From the NCBI GenBank assembly GCA_040702975.1, contig CP159990.1, positions 3,410,001-3,474,000 on the forward strand: a stretch of 64,000 nucleotides of DNA, read 5' to 3'. The notes under the pieces were generated by a model. It had not been told where the DNA came from. It saw nothing but the letters and a program-made list of their open reading frames with translations, and ran no database searches. The DNA is from Roseburia hominis (GTDB lineage: Bacteria > Bacillota > Clostridia > Lachnospirales > Lachnospiraceae). Below are positions 1 to 11,082 of this stretch, one piece after another (within the stretch, counting starts at the first letter, position 1; each line of letters starts with the position of its first letter). The position numbers were made by a program, and so were the translations under genes.

Positions 1-2
1 TC

Positions 3-653
3 CAACAGGAAATGAGCACGGTTCAGCTCCTTGGCCTTCTCGGAAATGAGCACACCAGCCTTGCCTGGGACGCAAGCGCCAGCCTTTCCGAAGAGGAGGC
101 CATGGACTATGCTTTTGAAACCGCACAGTTCATGATCACAAACGGCATTTTGTCTTCCATGGCAATCGACGCTTCCTTTAACTTTACGAATCACTCCTTT
201 AAGTCCGAGCATTTGAAGCTGCCCGACTGGGACGCCGCTGCCGAGCCGTATCTTGTCATTTCCAAGACGGAAAGCCATGCTGCCGTCCTTTGGAAATGCA
301 CCTGGAAAAGCACTTTAGGCGAAATTTATACCATGTGGATTGACGACTGCACAAGAATCCTGTGCGGCATGACCAGAACGAAGCCGAAGAACTCCGATAC
401 TAAAATATACACTGATTCCAAATCCCCTTACGTTTATGTTGAGGCAGCCGATATAAATGAACTGCTTGGAAATTGGGTCGCTTTTATCAATGATTATTAT
501 GGACTTCGGACATACGATTTTGTAGAAACGCATATAGACGATAAGCAAAATAGTATAGCGCTGTCTCTGGTGCTGGCGCCAGAGGAATCTCCCAAGGATA
601 CCTGTACGGTACGCCTGCTATACGAAGAAAAAAATATTTCTTTTATTATCTGA
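3..653 (+). CDS. hypothetical protein, 5' end outside window
   Basis: I do not recognise this protein. The frame is open to the left edge. The first ATG (position 12) has an AGGA only two bases before it, too close for a ribosome site, so it is probably an internal Met of a longer protein. The visible ~215 residues are soluble-looking, mixed alpha/beta, with no membrane segment and no clear metal or nucleotide motif. It ends 85 bases before the probable start of the VanY-type gene on the same strand, so the two may be co-transcribed. No function is assigned. Confidence 0.6.
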   Translation, partial: QQEMSTVQLLGLLGNEHTSLAWDASASLSEEEAMDYAFETAQFMITNGILSSMAIDASFNFTNHSFKSEHLKLPDWDAAAEPYLVISKTESHAAVLWKCTWKSTLGEIYTMWIDDCTRILCGMTRTKPKNSDTKIYTDSKSPYVYVEAADINELLGNWVAFINDYYGLRTYDFVETHIDDKQNSIALSLVLAPEESPKDTCTVRLLYEEKNISFII

Positions 654-738
654 TGCCGTTTTGATGCAGAACAGATACCGTTTTAAAGCCTTTCCTTTTT
701 ATGATGAATCTGTGATAAAAGGAAAGGAGATTTTATAC

Positions 739-1569
739 ATGTACAGAGAAATTCAAAAGAAATACGGACAGAAAAATCGAAGAAAGGATCTATGGATACT
801 TAAAATGTGTCTTTTGATTATTTTTTGTTTCGTATGTGTGTATCTTGCGCTCCCCTACGTTCAAAAAGCCGGCATTTTCCGCAAATTCCCAAGTAGTAAA
901 TCCGCAAATACCAAAACCGCTAACAACAAAGCCACAAACAATAATAGCACAAATAGTAATGCCGCCAATACCGAAAACGGACTGAGCTCCGCTGACAGCC
1001 AAGACTCAGAAGATGACTGGAAACTGCTCCTTGTAAACCCCTGGAACGCCCTTCCGGAGAATTATTCGGTGAATTTGACCCGGCTTCAGAACGGCCATTC
1101 TGTAGACGAGCGCTGCTATCCGGCTCTGCAGGATATGATGGACGCCTGCCGGGCAGCGGGATATAACCCCCTCATCTGCTCCTCCTACCGTACCTGGGAT
1201 TATCAGGAAAATTTGTACAATAAGGAAGTCAATGCACAGATTGCACTGGGGTATTCCAAAGAAGAAGCCAAAGAAGTCGCGGCAACGATGGTGGCGATTC
1301 CCGGGTACAGTGAACACCAGCTCGGTCTGGCTGTCGACATCGTCGATAGAGACTATCAGCTCCTTGATAAAGCGCAGGAAAATACGGCCGTCCAGAAATG
1401 GCTGATGGAGCACTGCTGGGAATATGGTTTTATCCTTCGCTACCCAAACGACAAAAGCGAACTTACCGGCGTCATTTATGAGCCATGGCATTACCGGTAT
1501 GTCGGCAAAAAGGCAGCGAAGGAAATCATGAAGGCCGGAATTTGCCTGGAGGAATATTTGGGGCAGTAG
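739..1569 (+). CDS. D-alanyl-D-alanine carboxypeptidase, VanY/M15B family, membrane anchored
   Basis: Trims the terminal D-Ala from peptidoglycan stem peptides outside the membrane. One N-terminal membrane segment (about residues 20-42 from the chosen start) is followed by a low-complexity Asn/Thr/Ala linker and then the M15B domain. The zinc-peptidase signatures are visible: SSYRTWDYQ, then GYSEHQLGLAVDI (His and Asp ligands), then EPWHYRYVG (last His ligand). ATG 739 is chosen because AAAGGAG lies 8 bases before it; the in-frame ATG at 661 has no ribosome site. About 276 aa, normal for the family. It ends seven bases before the convergent queA stop, with no separating terminator visible. 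Regulation is not apparent and no VanR/S genes are nearby, so housekeeping wall turnover is likelier than glycopeptide resistance. Confidence 0.88.
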   Translation: MYREIQKKYGQKNRRKDLWILKMCLLIIFCFVCVYLALPYVQKAGIFRKFPSSKSANTKTANNKATNNNSTNSNAANTENGLSSADSQDSEDDWKLLLVNPWNALPENYSVNLTRLQNGHSVDERCYPALQDMMDACRAAGYNPLICSSYRTWDYQENLYNKEVNAQIALGYSKEEAKEVAATMVAIPGYSEHQLGLAVDIVDRDYQLLDKAQENTAVQKWLMEHCWEYGFILRYPNDKSELTGVIYEPWHYRYVGKKAAKEIMKAGICLEEYLGQ

Positions 1570-1576
1570 ATCGTAT

Positions 1577-2605
1577 TTATTTTATAAACATCGCATCCCC
1601 AAAGCTAAAGAACCGATACCGCTCTTTAATCGCTTCTTCATACGCCGCCAGCACATGCTCCCGGCCTGCGAGGGCCGAAACTAGCATGATCAGTGTGGAT
1701 TCCGGCAAATGGAAATTCGTGATCAGGCAGTCCAATACTTTGAACCTATACCCCGGGTAAATGAAGATCTCGGTCCAGCCGCTGCACTCTCTTAATCTTC
1801 CATTTTCATCGGCGGCCGACTCCACTGTGCGGCAGCTTGTCGTTCCCACGCAGATGACCCTGTGTCCGCTGTCCTTGGCCCGATTGATCTTCTGCGCTTC
1901 CTCTGCCTCGATCCGGTAGAATTCCGAATGCATATGGTGTTCCAGAATATTTTCCACCTTGACCGGACGGAAAGTCCCCAGGCCTACGTGCAGGGTAACG
2001 TGGGCGATATCCACGCCCTTTTCTTCAATCTCTTTTAGCAGCTCCGGCGTAAAATGAAGTCCCGCCGTGGGCGCCGCCGCACTGCCCAAATGCCTGGCGT
2101 ACACGGTCTGATAGCGGTTCTTATCCTCGAGCTGGTGCGTGATATAAGGTGGGAGGGGCATCTGCCCCAGCCGATCCAATATTTCCTCAAAAATTCCTTC
2201 ATAGGAAAACTGAATCAGCCTGTTTCCCTCCTCCACGACCTCCAGAACCTCTGCTTTCAGAATTCCTCCGCCAAAAATAAGCCTCGCCCCCGGTCTCATC
2301 TTCCTCCCGGGTTTTACAAGGGTCTCCCAGATATCGTGCTCCTTCCGTTTCAGAAGAAGGACCTCCACTTTGGCGCCGGTTCCTTCTTTTTCTCCGATCA
2401 GTCTTGCCGGAATGACCTTGGTGTCATTAATCACCAGACAGTCACCCGGCTCCAGATACTCTGCAATATCCCGGAAAATGTGATGCGAAGTCTCTCCTGT
2501 TTCTTTATCCAGCACCAAAAGCCGGGAGCCGGAACGATCCTCAAGCGGATCCTGGGCAATCAGTTCTTCAGGGAGATCAAAATAAAAATCCTCTTTTTTC
2601 AACAT
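1577..2605 (-). CDS. queA: S-adenosylmethionine:tRNA ribosyltransferase-isomerase QueA
   Basis: Transfers the ribosyl moiety of SAM to preQ1 in the wobble position of GUN-anticodon tRNAs, making epoxyqueuosine. The 342-aa length is typical. Family hallmarks include the N-terminal [19 protein letters not shown], the HTAGLHFT-type segment (here [12 protein letters not shown]), HHMHSEFY and the C-terminal [17 protein letters not shown]. It starts 12 bases after the pheT stop with AGAGGA before the ATG, so it is probably translated from the same message as pheT. No preQ1 riboswitch is seen in the short gap. Confidence 0.96.
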   Translation of the reverse strand: MLKKEDFYFDLPEELIAQDPLEDRSGSRLLVLDKETGETSHHIFRDIAEYLEPGDCLVINDTKVIPARLIGEKEGTGAKVEVLLLKRKEHDIWETLVKPGRKMRPGARLIFGGGILKAEVLEVVEEGNRLIQFSYEGIFEEILDRLGQMPLPPYITHQLEDKNRYQTVYARHLGSAAAPTAGLHFTPELLKEIEEKGVDIAHVTLHVGLGTFRPVKVENILEHHMHSEFYRIEAEEAQKINRAKDSGHRVICVGTTSCRTVESAADENGRLRECSGWTEIFIYPGYRFKVLDCLITNFHLPESTLIMLVSALAGREHVLAAYEEAIKERYRFFSFGDAMFIK

Positions 2606-2617
2606 AGAATATCCTCT

Positions 2618-5038
<2,421 letters not shown>

Positions 5039-5056
5039 GCCTTTTTCTCCTATCTA

Positions 5057-5455
5057 TGCTTCTCTTTCTTTCACTTCACCCCGCAGTGCTAAGCTCGATT
5101 ACGCTTCGCTTCTTCTCGCTTTCCGGGCTTCGCCCTATGCAGAAAGCCTGACAAGAAAATACTTTTATGCAAGCATAACGGGGCTTCTTTTCTTTCACTT
5201 CACCCCGCAGTGCTAAGCTCGATTACGCTTCGCTTCTTCTCGCTTTCCGGGCTTCGCCCTATGCAGAAAGCCTGACAAGAAAATACTTTTATGCAAGCAT
5301 AACGGGGCTTCTTTTCTTTCACTTCACCCCGCAGTGCTAAGCTCGATTACGCTTCGCTTCTTCTCGCTTTTCGGGCTTCGCCCTATGCAGAAAGCCTGAC
5401 AAGAAAATGCTTTTATGCTAGCATAACGCATTTTCTTGTCATTCTTTCTGCGCAC
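5057..5455 (-). repeat. three tandem copies of a 124-bp structured repeat between pheS and pheT
   Basis: The landmark CCGCAGTGCTAAGC begins at 5081, 5205 and 5329, giving an exact 124-bp period. The first two units read identically throughout. The third differs at one base in its first half and then diverges into a larger palindrome at about 5385-5452, where GCAGAAAG...CTTTCTGC, TGACAAGAAAATGC...GCATTTTCTTGTCA and TTATGCTAGCATAA nest inside one another. Each unit also holds GGGCGAAGCCC and TTATGCTTGCATAA hairpins. There are no spacers, so it is not a CRISPR. As it lies within the pheS-pheT transcript it will be transcribed and could affect processing or readthrough. Confidence 0.9.
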
Positions 5456-5470
5456 TGCTCATTGCCAACG

Positions 5471-6490
5471 CTAAAACTGTTTCAAAAACCTTATGTCGTT
5501 CTCGTATAACAGTCTCATATCATCAATTTCGTATTTCAGAAGTGCGATTCGCTCGAGGCCTACGCCGAATGCGAAGCCGGTGTATTCTTCGGGATCGATG
5601 CCGCACATTTCGAGTACGTGGGGATGTACCATGCCGCAGCCAAGGATCTCGATCCAGCCGGAGCCTTTACAGAAACGGCAGCCTTTTCCGCCGCACTTGA
5701 AGCAGGATACGTCTACCTCCGCGCTTGGCTCGGTGAACGGGAAATGGTGCGGACGGAACTTAGTCTTGGTATCCGGTCCGAATAATTCCTTTGCGAATAC
5801 TTCCAGTGTTCCCTTGAGGTCTGCAAACGAAATATTTTTATCAATTACCAGACCTTCAATCTGATGGAAGGACGGTGAATGTGTTGCGTCCACTTCGTCA
5901 GAGCGGAATACACGTCCCGGTGCGATCATACGGATCGGCAGTTTTCCCTGCTCCATCACACGTGCCTGCACCGGAGAGGTCTGGGTACGAAGTACGATAT
6001 CCTTGTTGATATAGAAGGTATCCTGCTCGTCTTTTGCCGGATGGTCTGCAGGAATATTCAGCTTCTCAAAGTTATACAGATCATACTCCACCTCCGGGCC
6101 TTCTACAACTTCATATCCCATGCCGATGAAAATACGCTCTACTTCTTCCAGCGCGATCGTATTCGGGTGACGATGTCCCACGGTGTTCTTTTTGGAAGGA
6201 AGGGTCACATCAATCACTTCCTGTTTCAGCTTTTCTGCGCGGATAGCTGCTTCCATCTTCTTTTTGGTATCTTCAAGGATTTCCTCAATGGCAGCTCTGG
6301 TCTCATTTACCAGCTGACCTACCTTCGGGCGCTCCTCCGGCGCTACATCCTTCATACCTTTTAATACTGCGGTCAGTTCTCCTTTTTTACCAAGGAACTT
6401 CACCCGCACCTCATTCAATTTTTCCGGGACATCAGAAGCCTCGATCTGTCTTAACGCTTCTTGTTTGATGCTCTCAAGTCTCTCTTTCAT
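5471..6490 (-). CDS. pheS: phenylalanine--tRNA ligase alpha subunit
   Basis: Catalytic alpha chain of phenylalanyl-tRNA synthetase. After an N-terminal coiled coil (residues ~1-85) comes the class II core: motif 2 region with [24 protein letters not shown], and motif 3 with [16 protein letters not shown]. From the Met at 6490 it is 339 aa, the usual PheS length, and begins [13 protein letters not shown] as relatives do. The in-frame Met codons 12 and 30 bases upstream would add non-conserved residues; AAAGGA sits about 12 bases before the chosen start. The natural leader is interrupted by an IS110 element: the matching T-box lies more than 1.7 kb upstream. Confidence 0.95.
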   Translation of the reverse strand: MKERLESIKQEALRQIEASDVPEKLNEVRVKFLGKKGELTAVLKGMKDVAPEERPKVGQLVNETRAAIEEILEDTKKKMEAAIRAEKLKQEVIDVTLPSKKNTVGHRHPNTIALEEVERIFIGMGYEVVEGPEVEYDLYNFEKLNIPADHPAKDEQDTFYINKDIVLRTQTSPVQARVMEQGKLPIRMIAPGRVFRSDEVDATHSPSFHQIEGLVIDKNISFADLKGTLEVFAKELFGPDTKTKFRPHHFPFTEPSAEVDVSCFKCGGKGCRFCKGSGWIEILGCGMVHPHVLEMCGIDPEEYTGFAFGVGLERIALLKYEIDDMRLLYENDIRFLKQF

Positions 6491-6582
6491 GGTTTTTATC
6501 ATTCCTTTCGCTTCGCTCAAGGCACAAACAAGACATGAAAAAGCTTGTTGTGTCTCTCCTCCACTTTGTTTATAATGGTCTT

Positions 6583-6766
6583 AGGAATAGCAATACACTA
6601 CAGAGCACGGAAGGAGGAGTGGCGAATTTATTTCGACCCCGTATGGTTATATGTGCCGTCATCCTTTCAAGCACAAACAAGTGGGACTTTGAGCCCGGAC
6701 TCTTATCATTGGTAATAAACCATGTTTATTCAGTCGCAGGATGACAGTCAATGTTGCTATTCCTTT
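6583..6766 (+). ncRNA. candidate bridge RNA region of the IS110 element
   Basis: The non-coding DNA just before the recombinase can fold as a long nested structure: GGAATAGCAA near 6583 pairs with TTGCTATTCC near 6757, GTCATCC near 6659 pairs with GGATGAC near 6740, and smaller stem-loops lie between. IS110-group recombinases are known to use a bridge RNA from this position, with internal loops that choose target and donor DNA. Seen: the nested inverted repeats. Inferred: that the transcript is made and acts as a bridge RNA. Loop sequences cannot be assigned without the exact element ends. Confidence 0.45.
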
Positions 6767-6786
6767 TTATTAAGGTGGTGATACTT

Positions 6787-8058
6787 ATGATGAAGTTAAA
6801 ATACTCCATCTGCTGTGGGCTTGATGTCCACAAAAACGTTATCGTTGCAACCATTGTAACTACCAATTCAGACGGAATATCCGAATATAACCAGAAATCC
6901 TTTTCCACCATCAATTCGGATATCCGGAAGTTTCACGACTGGCTTATCGGGAATAATTGCTATCATGTCTGTATGGAATCCACTGGAAAGTATTGGATTC
7001 CTATTTTTAATTATCTTGAAAATGACATTGACGTGTGCCTTACGCATCCCAAATATGTCAAAGCCATCAAGGGTAAGAAAACGGACAAAAAAGATTCCAA
7101 ATGGATTGCCGACCTCTACAAATTTGACCTTGTCAGGTGCTCCTTTATCCCTCCAAAAGATTTTCGACAGCTCCGGGAAATCACAAGATACCGTTTTAAG
7201 CTGGTCTGCATGAAATCTTCGGAGAAGAACCGCATCCAGAACTGCATGACGGTTTCTAATGTTGGTATTGCCAGCGTACTGTCGGACCCTTTTGGCAAAA
7301 CGGCAACCGAAATCATGTCTTACCTGCTGGAGCATACCGCTGATAGCATTGATGAAAAAGCCGTCCGCAAACTTATAAAAAAGGGTGCAAAAGCCAAGTC
7401 TGATGAAATCATTGAGGCTATTAAAGGCTACCGCATTGAAACAGACCAGGCCAAAAAGCTGGAACTTGCCCGCGGACATCTGGAATATCTGGATGATATG
7501 ATTACCCAGACCGATGTAGAGCTCTATGTCCGCATAAAACCTTATTATGAATTTGTCGAATTCGTAAACACCATGCCAGGCATGACGGAATTGAGTTCTG
7601 CCATTGTACTTGCTGAAACAGGTGTAGACATGGACATCTTTGATGATGCCAAACACCTTTGTTCCTGGTGTGGTCTTTCCCCTGCGAACAATGAATCCGC
7701 CGGCAAGAAAAAAACTGTCCGAATTTCTAAAGCGGGCGATTATCTGAAACCAATGATGGTACAGTGTGCCCTTGCTGCAATCAAAAGCAAAAAACAGCCC
7801 TATTTTGCAATCAAGTATGGCAGGCTTAAAAAGCGCCGTGGCCACAAGAAAGCAATTATTGCAATCGCAAGAATGATGATGGTCTGTATTTACCATATGG
7901 TATCTGAAAAGAAGCCATTTACGCCTACTGACTATGAGGAATTGGTGAATCCCCAAAACCATGTGGAACGCGTTGTTCTAAATGAAAGCAATGTTTTCGC
8001 TTACCTTGAAAGCCTTGGTTATGATAGCTCTAAATTAGTAAAACGCAACGATAACTAA
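6787..8058 (+). CDS. IS110-family transposase (DEDD recombinase)
   Basis: Catalyses element excision and insertion. The N-terminal RuvC-like DEDD domain begins with CGLDVHKNVIVATI and holds YHVCMESTGKYW; the C-terminal Tnp domain has PGMTELSSAIVLAETG and then LCSWCGLSPANNESAGKKK, containing the likely catalytic Ser. ATG 6787 is chosen because GGTGGTGA lies just before it; an earlier in-frame ATG at 6751 falls inside the structured left end. About 423 aa and intact, so it may be active. It reads opposite to pheS and to the T-box leader. Confidence 0.95.
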   Translation: MMKLKYSICCGLDVHKNVIVATIVTTNSDGISEYNQKSFSTINSDIRKFHDWLIGNNCYHVCMESTGKYWIPIFNYLENDIDVCLTHPKYVKAIKGKKTDKKDSKWIADLYKFDLVRCSFIPPKDFRQLREITRYRFKLVCMKSSEKNRIQNCMTVSNVGIASVLSDPFGKTATEIMSYLLEHTADSIDEKAVRKLIKKGAKAKSDEIIEAIKGYRIETDQAKKLELARGHLEYLDDMITQTDVELYVRIKPYYEFVEFVNTMPGMTELSSAIVLAETGVDMDIFDDAKHLCSWCGLSPANNESAGKKKTVRISKAGDYLKPMMVQCALAAIKSKKQPYFAIKYGRLKKRRGHKKAIIAIARMMMVCIYHMVSEKKPFTPTDYEELVNPQNHVERVVLNESNVFAYLESLGYDSSKLVKRNDN

Positions 8059-8181
8059 TTCTTATTCAGTTTTATTGAATATTGTAAAAATGTGGGGATT
8101 ATGTCCCCTTATTTAAGTGCTGCCAAAATCTACTTTATTTTTCACTCTTTCCTCCTTTTAGTTCTGTTTTTTGAACATAGT

Positions 8182-8237
8182 GGTATACCTTATGAAACGG
8201 CCGAATGGCCATACGGGATGCCCTTTGGGTATACCTT
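8182..8237 (-). repeat. post-terminator repeat family B, copy 1
   Basis: About 55 bases bounded by GGTATACC on each side and containing GGCCGAATGGCC and GGGATGCCC hairpins. A near-identical copy lies at 18180-18226. Both copies lie just downstream, on the minus strand, of an intrinsic terminator: here the T-box terminator, there the terminator of the candidate 6S RNA. Function unknown. Confidence 0.75.
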
Positions 8238-8258
8238 GTGGTATTTCTGTTATGAAAC

Positions 8259-8512
8259 AAAAAAAATCCCGCCCCAAATAGGGACGAGAATCTCTCGCGG
8301 TACCACCCTGTTTCCTGCGTCAATACAACACAAGCACTCGGACTGCGTAACGTGCAGAAACGTCGTTTTCTACTCTGATTTCAAAAACGCAGCTCACGTG
8401 GGAAATTCGTTTCCTGCCTGAACCTGAGGGAACTTACAGCCGGGGATTCCCTCTCTCTGTCGGAAAACAGTGCACTACTGACACGATCATAGCTTTTTCC
8501 ATATACCATAAT
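8259..8512 (-). promoter_or_regulatory. T-box leader, probably phenylalanine-responsive, formerly of pheS
   Basis: On the minus strand the hallmark AGGGTGGTACCGCG (plus 8296-8309) is followed by a terminator stem (plus 8267-8289, CGTCCC/GGGGCG) and a run of eight T. Upstream lies a ~190-nt stem I region. Its 3' side contains GAATTTCCC, so TTC (Phe) at 8404-8402 is a plausible specifier. UGGU in the T-box fits a discriminator A, as tRNA-Phe usually has. The leader points at pheS, but an IS110 element of about 1.5 kb lies between. Seen: T-box motif, terminator and promoter. Inferred: Phe specificity and past coupling to pheS. Confidence 0.85.
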
Positions 8513-8540
8513 ATTCTATCATATGTTGCGAGGTTGTCAA
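8513..8540 (-). promoter_or_regulatory. sigma-A type promoter of the T-box leader
   Basis: TTGACA (8540-8535), a 16-base spacer and TAGAAT (8518-8513) on the minus strand, followed directly by the T-box leader. Confidence 0.75.
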
Positions 8541-8623
8541 GCTGTTTTGTTTAAAAATCCCCGGCTTTTTTTTGACCTAACTTTTCTGTTTCCGCATCAA
8601 TTTCCGTGTAACCGCTTTTCATT

Positions 8624-8772
8624 CTTTGAATTGATGGCTGAATCGCCAGATTATATCGATATTCTTGATAATTACAATCCTCTGAAAAGTACCCTTATTA
8701 TATAAGATCCCCCTCTCGCATGCAATCCGGCATATTTCACAAAATTGCAAAACCTAAAAAAACCTCATCAAA
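8624..8772 (+). repeat. 148-bp dispersed direct repeat, copy 1
   Basis: Begins CTTTGAATTGATGGCTGAA and runs through GATAATTACAATCCT, AAAAGTACCCTTATTATATA and GCAATCCGGCATATTTCAC to AACCTAAAAAAACC. Copy 2 at 13880-14027 has the same orientation and only scattered differences. No long ORF and no terminal inverted repeats seen. The two copies flank about 5.1 kb of accessory genes. The rest of the 8541-9046 gap shows only the permease promoter. Confidence 0.85.
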
Positions 8773-8934
8773 TTTATTACTAAGGAAACAAAAACATAAC
8801 TCCTTCCTCTTTCTTCTTAATAATCAATTTCAAGTCGCTCTATGTAATAGTCGCAATTGTTCCTTATGTTTAGCATTTTCTCCAAACATATTCAACAGAA
8901 TTCAACATATTTATACCTTTTTCATGATTTTTTC

Positions 8935-8963
8935 TTGCAGATTTGCTCATCTTTCGATATAAT
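8935..8963 (+). promoter_or_regulatory. promoter upstream of the amino-acid permease
   Basis: TTGCAG (8935-8940), exactly 17 bases, TATAAT (8958-8963), about 110 bases before the permease start. Confidence 0.6.
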
Positions 8964-9073
8964 ATTTTCAAGACTTCATTCTATACTAAAGTCTATTTTT
9001 AATTCATACGAAAGGAAAACAACAGCGGATAACGGAGATCGTTTCTGTGAGTATGCTGTTGAAGGTGGGGGAA

Positions 9074-11080
9074 ATGGAAAAAAAGAGTAAAGTTATGGTT
9101 CTTGATTTCTTTTGTATTGGATTCGGAGCGATTGTCGGAGTCGGCTGGGCTGTGTCAATCAATAGCTGGATGAAAGGAAGCGGCGGACCTCTTCCGGCAG
9201 CGACAGGCTATATGCTGGCGCTGGTACTGATGATTCCGGTCGCACTTTGCTATTGCGAGCTCTGTACTATGCTTCCGGTGTCGGGAGGCGGCATGGCGTA
9301 TGCATTTAGGGCATTCGGAGATGAGATTGCATTCGTATCCGGCTGGGCCGCATTCGGAGCATTTATCACAATTATTCCCTGGGAGGCAATCTATGTCGTT
9401 GATATTCTAAGTATCCTGTTCCCGCAATTAAAAACGGGCAGTCCGCTCTACACGCTGGCCGGAGCAGATATTTACATCGGACATATTATCGTTGGAACTA
9501 TTATTTCAATTATTCTCTTTTTCATCAACAGGAGAGGGGTTGCGGCCTCTGCCTCTCTGCAGCGATTCTTGTGCTTTGCACTGGTTGGTGCTGGCGTTCT
9601 GGCCATGATTTGTGCTGCGCTCAAAATTGATATCAACAATTATTATCCTTTATATGAAAATATGGGCTCCGGGTCCCATGATTCTTTTATGGGCGGGGCA
9701 TTCTCTATTCTGGCCTCCGTTCCGTTCTTCCTGGCAGGATTTGAGACTATTCCCCAGGGAATCGAAAGCGCGGGCGGACAGGCCAAAAATGTCGGAAAGA
9801 CGGTGGTACTTACCGTCATCCTATCCTGCATTTTTTATGCGCTACTTCTTGCCACTCTTGGCGGTGCACTTCCCTGGCAGGAATTCATCAATTTCGATAA
9901 TCCTTCTGCCGCACTGTTGTTCCAGAAGCTTTACCCGGGCGCTGTCGGCTCCATACTATATATGCTCATTTTAGTTGGAGCTATCTGTGGCCTGCTTACA
10001 ACCTGGAATGGATTTATGATGGCTTCCTCACAGATTCTTATGGCGATGGCACGGGTCAGCATCGTTCCCTATTCTCTTGCAAAACAGGATTCAAAATACA
10101 AAACGCCAGTTAACGCTCTCAAGGTCAGCCTTGTCGCCTCTCTGATCGGGCCTTTCCTCGGAAGCGGCCTGATTGGTTCTCTTACCAACTTCTCTGCCGC
10201 AGGCTACGTCGTAAGCTGGATGATTACGGCATTCTGTCTGATCAGGCTAAGACGTACCGAGCCGGACCTTGAGCGCCCGTATCGCATTCCCGGCGGCACC
10301 GCGACTGCATGGTTTGCCGGCATCAGCATGGCCGTACTTCTTGCACTGCTTTTCATACCGAATCAGCCTGTCTTCATGGGGAAAATGACGATTGCCATAT
10401 TCTTCGGCTGGATGCTGATCGGTGTTGTTCTTTACATTTTAGATTACAGACAACGTCAGCGATATTCTAAACTAAAAAGAGCCACCTTCCTTTTTGCAAG
10501 TATGGCTGCATCAGATGTCAATATTCCGGAATTCGCAGGCATTTTCGAGGATGACTATCGAATCATGTCCTTCCTCGTTCCAAATGACGCCGACTATCGA
10601 GGGCAAAGCTTGATGGAACTTGGCTGGGGCCAGAGACAGAATATCCTTATAATTAAAATTGAACGTAAAACAGAAATGTTGATTCTCCCAACAGGAAAAA
10701 CGACTCTCCAGGCCGGCGACAGAGTCTTCGCCGTCGGACTCAGAAAAACGATTCAAAAATTCAGTAATTACTACGATGTCGGTCCTAAATATACCGTCAG
10801 CAGCCTGAGAGATTTTATGGGCCTGGGAGATACAGAAAGACAGTCGCCACTGATTTGTGTTGAGATGAAAGTTAGAGGTATAGAGCCCTACTGCGGCAAG
10901 CAGCTCAAATACACCGGTATCCAATCAGAAGAGCATTGTATGGTAGTCGGAGTCAAACGAGCTGGCAATACAATCATGATGCCCGATGCAAATACCGTAA
11001 TTCAAAAAGACGATATCCTCTGGGTCATGGGCGCGGAGGAAGATCTTGAACATCTAAAATCACTCGGTAGTGTAAAATAG
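9074..11080 (+). CDS. APC-family amino-acid permease with C-terminal RCK_C (TrkA-C) domains
   Basis: An amino-acid or polyamine/organocation transporter. About twelve membrane segments fill residues ~10-455, with the APC start DFFCIGFGAIVGVGW and an FFLAGFETIPQGIESAGGQ segment in the core. The cytosolic C-terminal ~200 residues hold two RCK_C-like domains (about 475-555 and 580-665, each with a GDxxxxxG-type turn such as LQAGDRVFAVG and IQKDDILWVMG). In other carriers such domains bind small ligands and gate transport, so allosteric control is inferred. ATG 9074 follows GGTGGGG; a GTG at 9047 with GGAG ten bases upstream is the alternative. The substrate cannot be read from the sequence. An IS256 element abuts the stop codon. 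Confidence 0.88.
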   Translation: MEKKSKVMVLDFFCIGFGAIVGVGWAVSINSWMKGSGGPLPAATGYMLALVLMIPVALCYCELCTMLPVSGGGMAYAFRAFGDEIAFVSGWAAFGAFITIIPWEAIYVVDILSILFPQLKTGSPLYTLAGADIYIGHIIVGTIISIILFFINRRGVAASASLQRFLCFALVGAGVLAMICAALKIDINNYYPLYENMGSGSHDSFMGGAFSILASVPFFLAGFETIPQGIESAGGQAKNVGKTVVLTVILSCIFYALLLATLGGALPWQEFINFDNPSAALLFQKLYPGAVGSILYMLILVGAICGLLTTWNGFMMASSQILMAMARVSIVPYSLAKQDSKYKTPVNALKVSLVASLIGPFLGSGLIGSLTNFSAAGYVVSWMITAFCLIRLRRTEPDLERPYRIPGGTATAWFAGISMAVLLALLFIPNQPVFMGKMTIAIFFGWMLIGVVLYILDYRQRQRYSKLKRATFLFASMAASDVNIPEFAGIFEDDYRIMSFLVPNDADYRGQSLMELGWGQRQNILIIKIERKTEMLILPTGKTTLQAGDRVFAVGLRKTIQKFSNYYDVGPKYTVSSLRDFMGLGDTERQSPLICVEMKVRGIEPYCGKQLKYTGIQSEEHCMVVGVKRAGNTIMMPDANTVIQKDDILWVMGAEEDLEHLKSLGSVK

Positions 11081-11082
11081 TT

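Larger units (their letters stand above)
6560..8110 (+). mobile_element. IS110-family insertion sequence (ends not resolved)
   Basis: A single DEDD-type recombinase gene is flanked by a structured non-coding left region of roughly 200 bases and a short right end. IS110 elements usually lack terminal inverted repeats and make little or no target duplication, so the borders given are approximate. The element separates the T-box leader at 8259-8512 from pheS, both of which read on the other strand. Confidence 0.75.

Noticed and set aside
661-738. Upstream start for the VanY-type gene
   Set aside because: The 26 extra codons have no ribosome site, while ATG 739 has AAAGGAG at good spacing.
5057-5455. 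Possible CRISPR array between pheS and pheT
   Set aside because: The 124-bp units are directly abutting with no variable spacers, and no cas genes are present in the window.
6868-7962. 364-codon minus-strand frame inside the IS110 element
   Set aside because: It is the mirror of the well-supported transposase and has low-complexity Phe/Cys-rich composition typical of an antisense shadow.
8092-8421. 109-codon plus frame downstream of the IS110 transposase
   Set aside because: It overlaps the T-box terminator and T-box motif on the other strand and has no ribosome site.
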